Part shown: positions 63,129-64,000 of the stretch, piece after piece
Layout of the letters: every line of letters begins with the position of its first letter
Position numbering within the stretch: position 1 is the stretch's first letter
Assembly (NCBI RefSeq): GCF_001185345.1
Contig: NZ_KQ236745.1
Span: 251,781-315,780 of the forward strand
From: Dorea sp. D27
Lineage (GTDB): Bacteria > Bacillota > Clostridia > Lachnospirales > Lachnospiraceae
Direction of reading: 5' to 3'
DNA: 64,000 nt
Position numbers and translations under genes: made by a program
Notes under the pieces: model-generated
Database searches by the model: none
What the model was told of the DNA's origin: nothing
The model's input: only the letters and a program-made list of their open reading frames with translations

Positions 63129-64000
63129 ATGAAAAAATTAATATCGGGTTTTATAATTGCGGCATTACTGTTCAGCCAGATTAATGCCTTGGCATTAGCT
63201 GAGGAGGGGAATAATATCGACATTAATCATGATTATGATATCAATGAAGATGCAGAATTGAGTCTTGATAAGGATAATATAATTCATGAAGGCGAAGCGG
63301 TTACCGCAAAAGTCGAATTAAAAAATACAGAAAATTACTATGAATATAGTTTTATACAAAAAGATGGGGATGCCGAATTATTGCAGGATTTCAGTGACAA
63401 AGACAGTTATAGTTTTAGTGCTGAAGGTGCAGGTATTCACACGATTCGTGTATTGCTGAAAGATGCGCAAGGGAATGTGACCATGCAGGAGATGGCTTAT
63501 GAAGTTATTGCGGCAGCGGCATCTTCAGAGAGCGAAAGTGGTGTTGAAAAAGAACAAAATGAGCAGGAAATCCAGAACCAGGAACCTGCAGCTACAGATA
63601 GCGATGATAATAATAATTCAGTCAGGAGGAGCACGCAAAGCATAGGTGTTCAGCCTGAAGGAAGGGCATTATTATCAATTGAAATAAATAGCAGCCAGCC
63701 CTCCATAGTTAATGCAGGGAATTCGGTGACGCTGACGGCAAAGGGAAGCGGCGGCTCAGGGGACTATGAGTACCGTTTTACAGAGACTTACAACGGAACG
63801 GCGACGACGGTGCGGGCATACAGTTCGACGCCGACATATACATTCACGGCATCCGGGAACGGGCTGCACCGATTCACGGTAGCGGTGAAGGACAGGAGCG
63901 GGAACGTGACCTCGGGGATCCGAGACGTGACGGTAAAGGAGGAGGCGCTGAAGCTGTCCGTGAGCAGCGACAGGAGCAGTGCGGATTCCGGAGATAAGGT
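63129..64000 (+). CDS. Secreted repeat protein (3' end outside window)
   Basis: The frame from the ATG at 63129 stays open to the end of the window (290 residues seen). AGAGGA lies eight bases upstream. It has a signal peptide (LISGFIIAALLFSQINALA), an acidic N-terminal region with a beta domain (YYEYSFIQKDGDAELL, GIHTIRVLLKDAQGNV), a polar linker, and the start of repeated Ig-like modules (GSGGSGDYEYRFTE, GLHRFTVAVKDRSGNV). From about 63715 the DNA becomes clearly GC-richer, suggesting a module of different origin. A surface adhesin or matrix protein is likely. Confidence 0.8.
   Translation, partial: MKKLISGFIIAALLFSQINALALAEEGNNIDINHDYDINEDAELSLDKDNIIHEGEAVTAKVELKNTENYYEYSFIQKDGDAELLQDFSDKDSYSFSAEGAGIHTIRVLLKDAQGNVTMQEMAYEVIAAAASSESESGVEKEQNEQEIQNQEPAATDSDDNNNSVRRSTQSIGVQPEGRALLSIEINSSQPSIVNAGNSVTLTAKGSGGSGDYEYRFTETYNGTATTVRAYSSTPTYTFTASGNGLHRFTVAVKDRSGNVTSGIRDVTVKEEALKLSVSSDRSSADSGDK

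Overview
The window looks like a chromosome segment of a low-to-mid GC Gram-positive anaerobe of the Clostridia, most likely a Lachnospiraceae-type gut bacterium. The reasons are strong AGGAGG ribosome binding sites, TTGACA-N17-TATAAT-type promoters, a lipobox-bearing sugar-binding protein, a bacterial microcompartment, and surface proteins with cell-wall-binding repeats. The genus cannot be fixed from sequence alone. All recognised genes are on the + strand. No rRNA, tRNA, insertion sequence or CRISPR array was seen, and no gap between genes exceeds 300 bases.

Region 1 (1-13584) is the 3' part of an extracellular contractile injection system (eCIS, Afp/PVC-like). It holds gpD/VgrG-like hub, gpV-like spike, gp25-like wedge, two baseplate-J-like proteins, a gpI-like tail protein, a DUF4255 (Pvc16-like) cap, an AAA+ ATPase, a DUF4280 PAAR-like tip and a stand-alone eCIS-core (DUF4157) protein. 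The last gene is a 933-residue putative effector. It joins a LanM (class II lanthipeptide dehydratase) kinase-like domain to a C-terminal OTU cysteine protease domain and has no LanC cyclase. This is the most striking item in the window. Sheath and tube genes are expected upstream of the window.

Region 2 (13599-34069) is a catabolic island. A SorC/DeoR-type regulator precedes a promoter driving a ribose-type sugar ABC transporter, two zinc MDR dehydrogenases, an AllA-like cupin and two FGGY kinases. A second promoter (24430) drives a third MDR dehydrogenase and a DeoC-based microcompartment: triosephosphate isomerase with an extra N-terminal helix, an unknown protein with a similar helix, EutE/PduP-type aldehyde dehydrogenase, a PduS/RnfC-like flavo-iron-sulfur protein, a PduT-like shell protein, two BMC-H shell proteins, DeoC carrying a ferredoxin-type 4Fe-4S tail, three EutN/CcmL vertex proteins and phosphotransacetylase. 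Together they would import and phosphorylate a sugar or polyol, feed deoxyribose-5-phosphate to DeoC, and convert the acetaldehyde to acetyl-CoA and acetyl-phosphate inside the shell. The starting sugar is unknown. GAAC-N4-GTTC-type sites near the promoters are candidate operators for the SorC protein.

Region 3 (34098-44768) holds an orphan protein ending in a Nudix remnant, a zinc-ribbon membrane protein, a glucosaminidase with Ig-like domains, a LytR-CpsA-Psr protein, a nucleotidyltransferase and an L,D-transpeptidase with tandem cell-wall-binding repeats.

Region 4 (44798-64000) is an AT-rich surface-polysaccharide locus. It holds glycosyltransferases, flippase, two polymerase-like proteins, two Wzz-like proteins and degenerate BY-kinase-like domains. 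It also has a nearly complete Wbp-type pathway for a 2,3-diacetamido uronic acid, plus HisH/HisF/WbpG-like enzymes that would turn one acetamido group into an acetamidino group. The window ends inside a secreted repeat protein whose base composition changes sharply to GC-rich.
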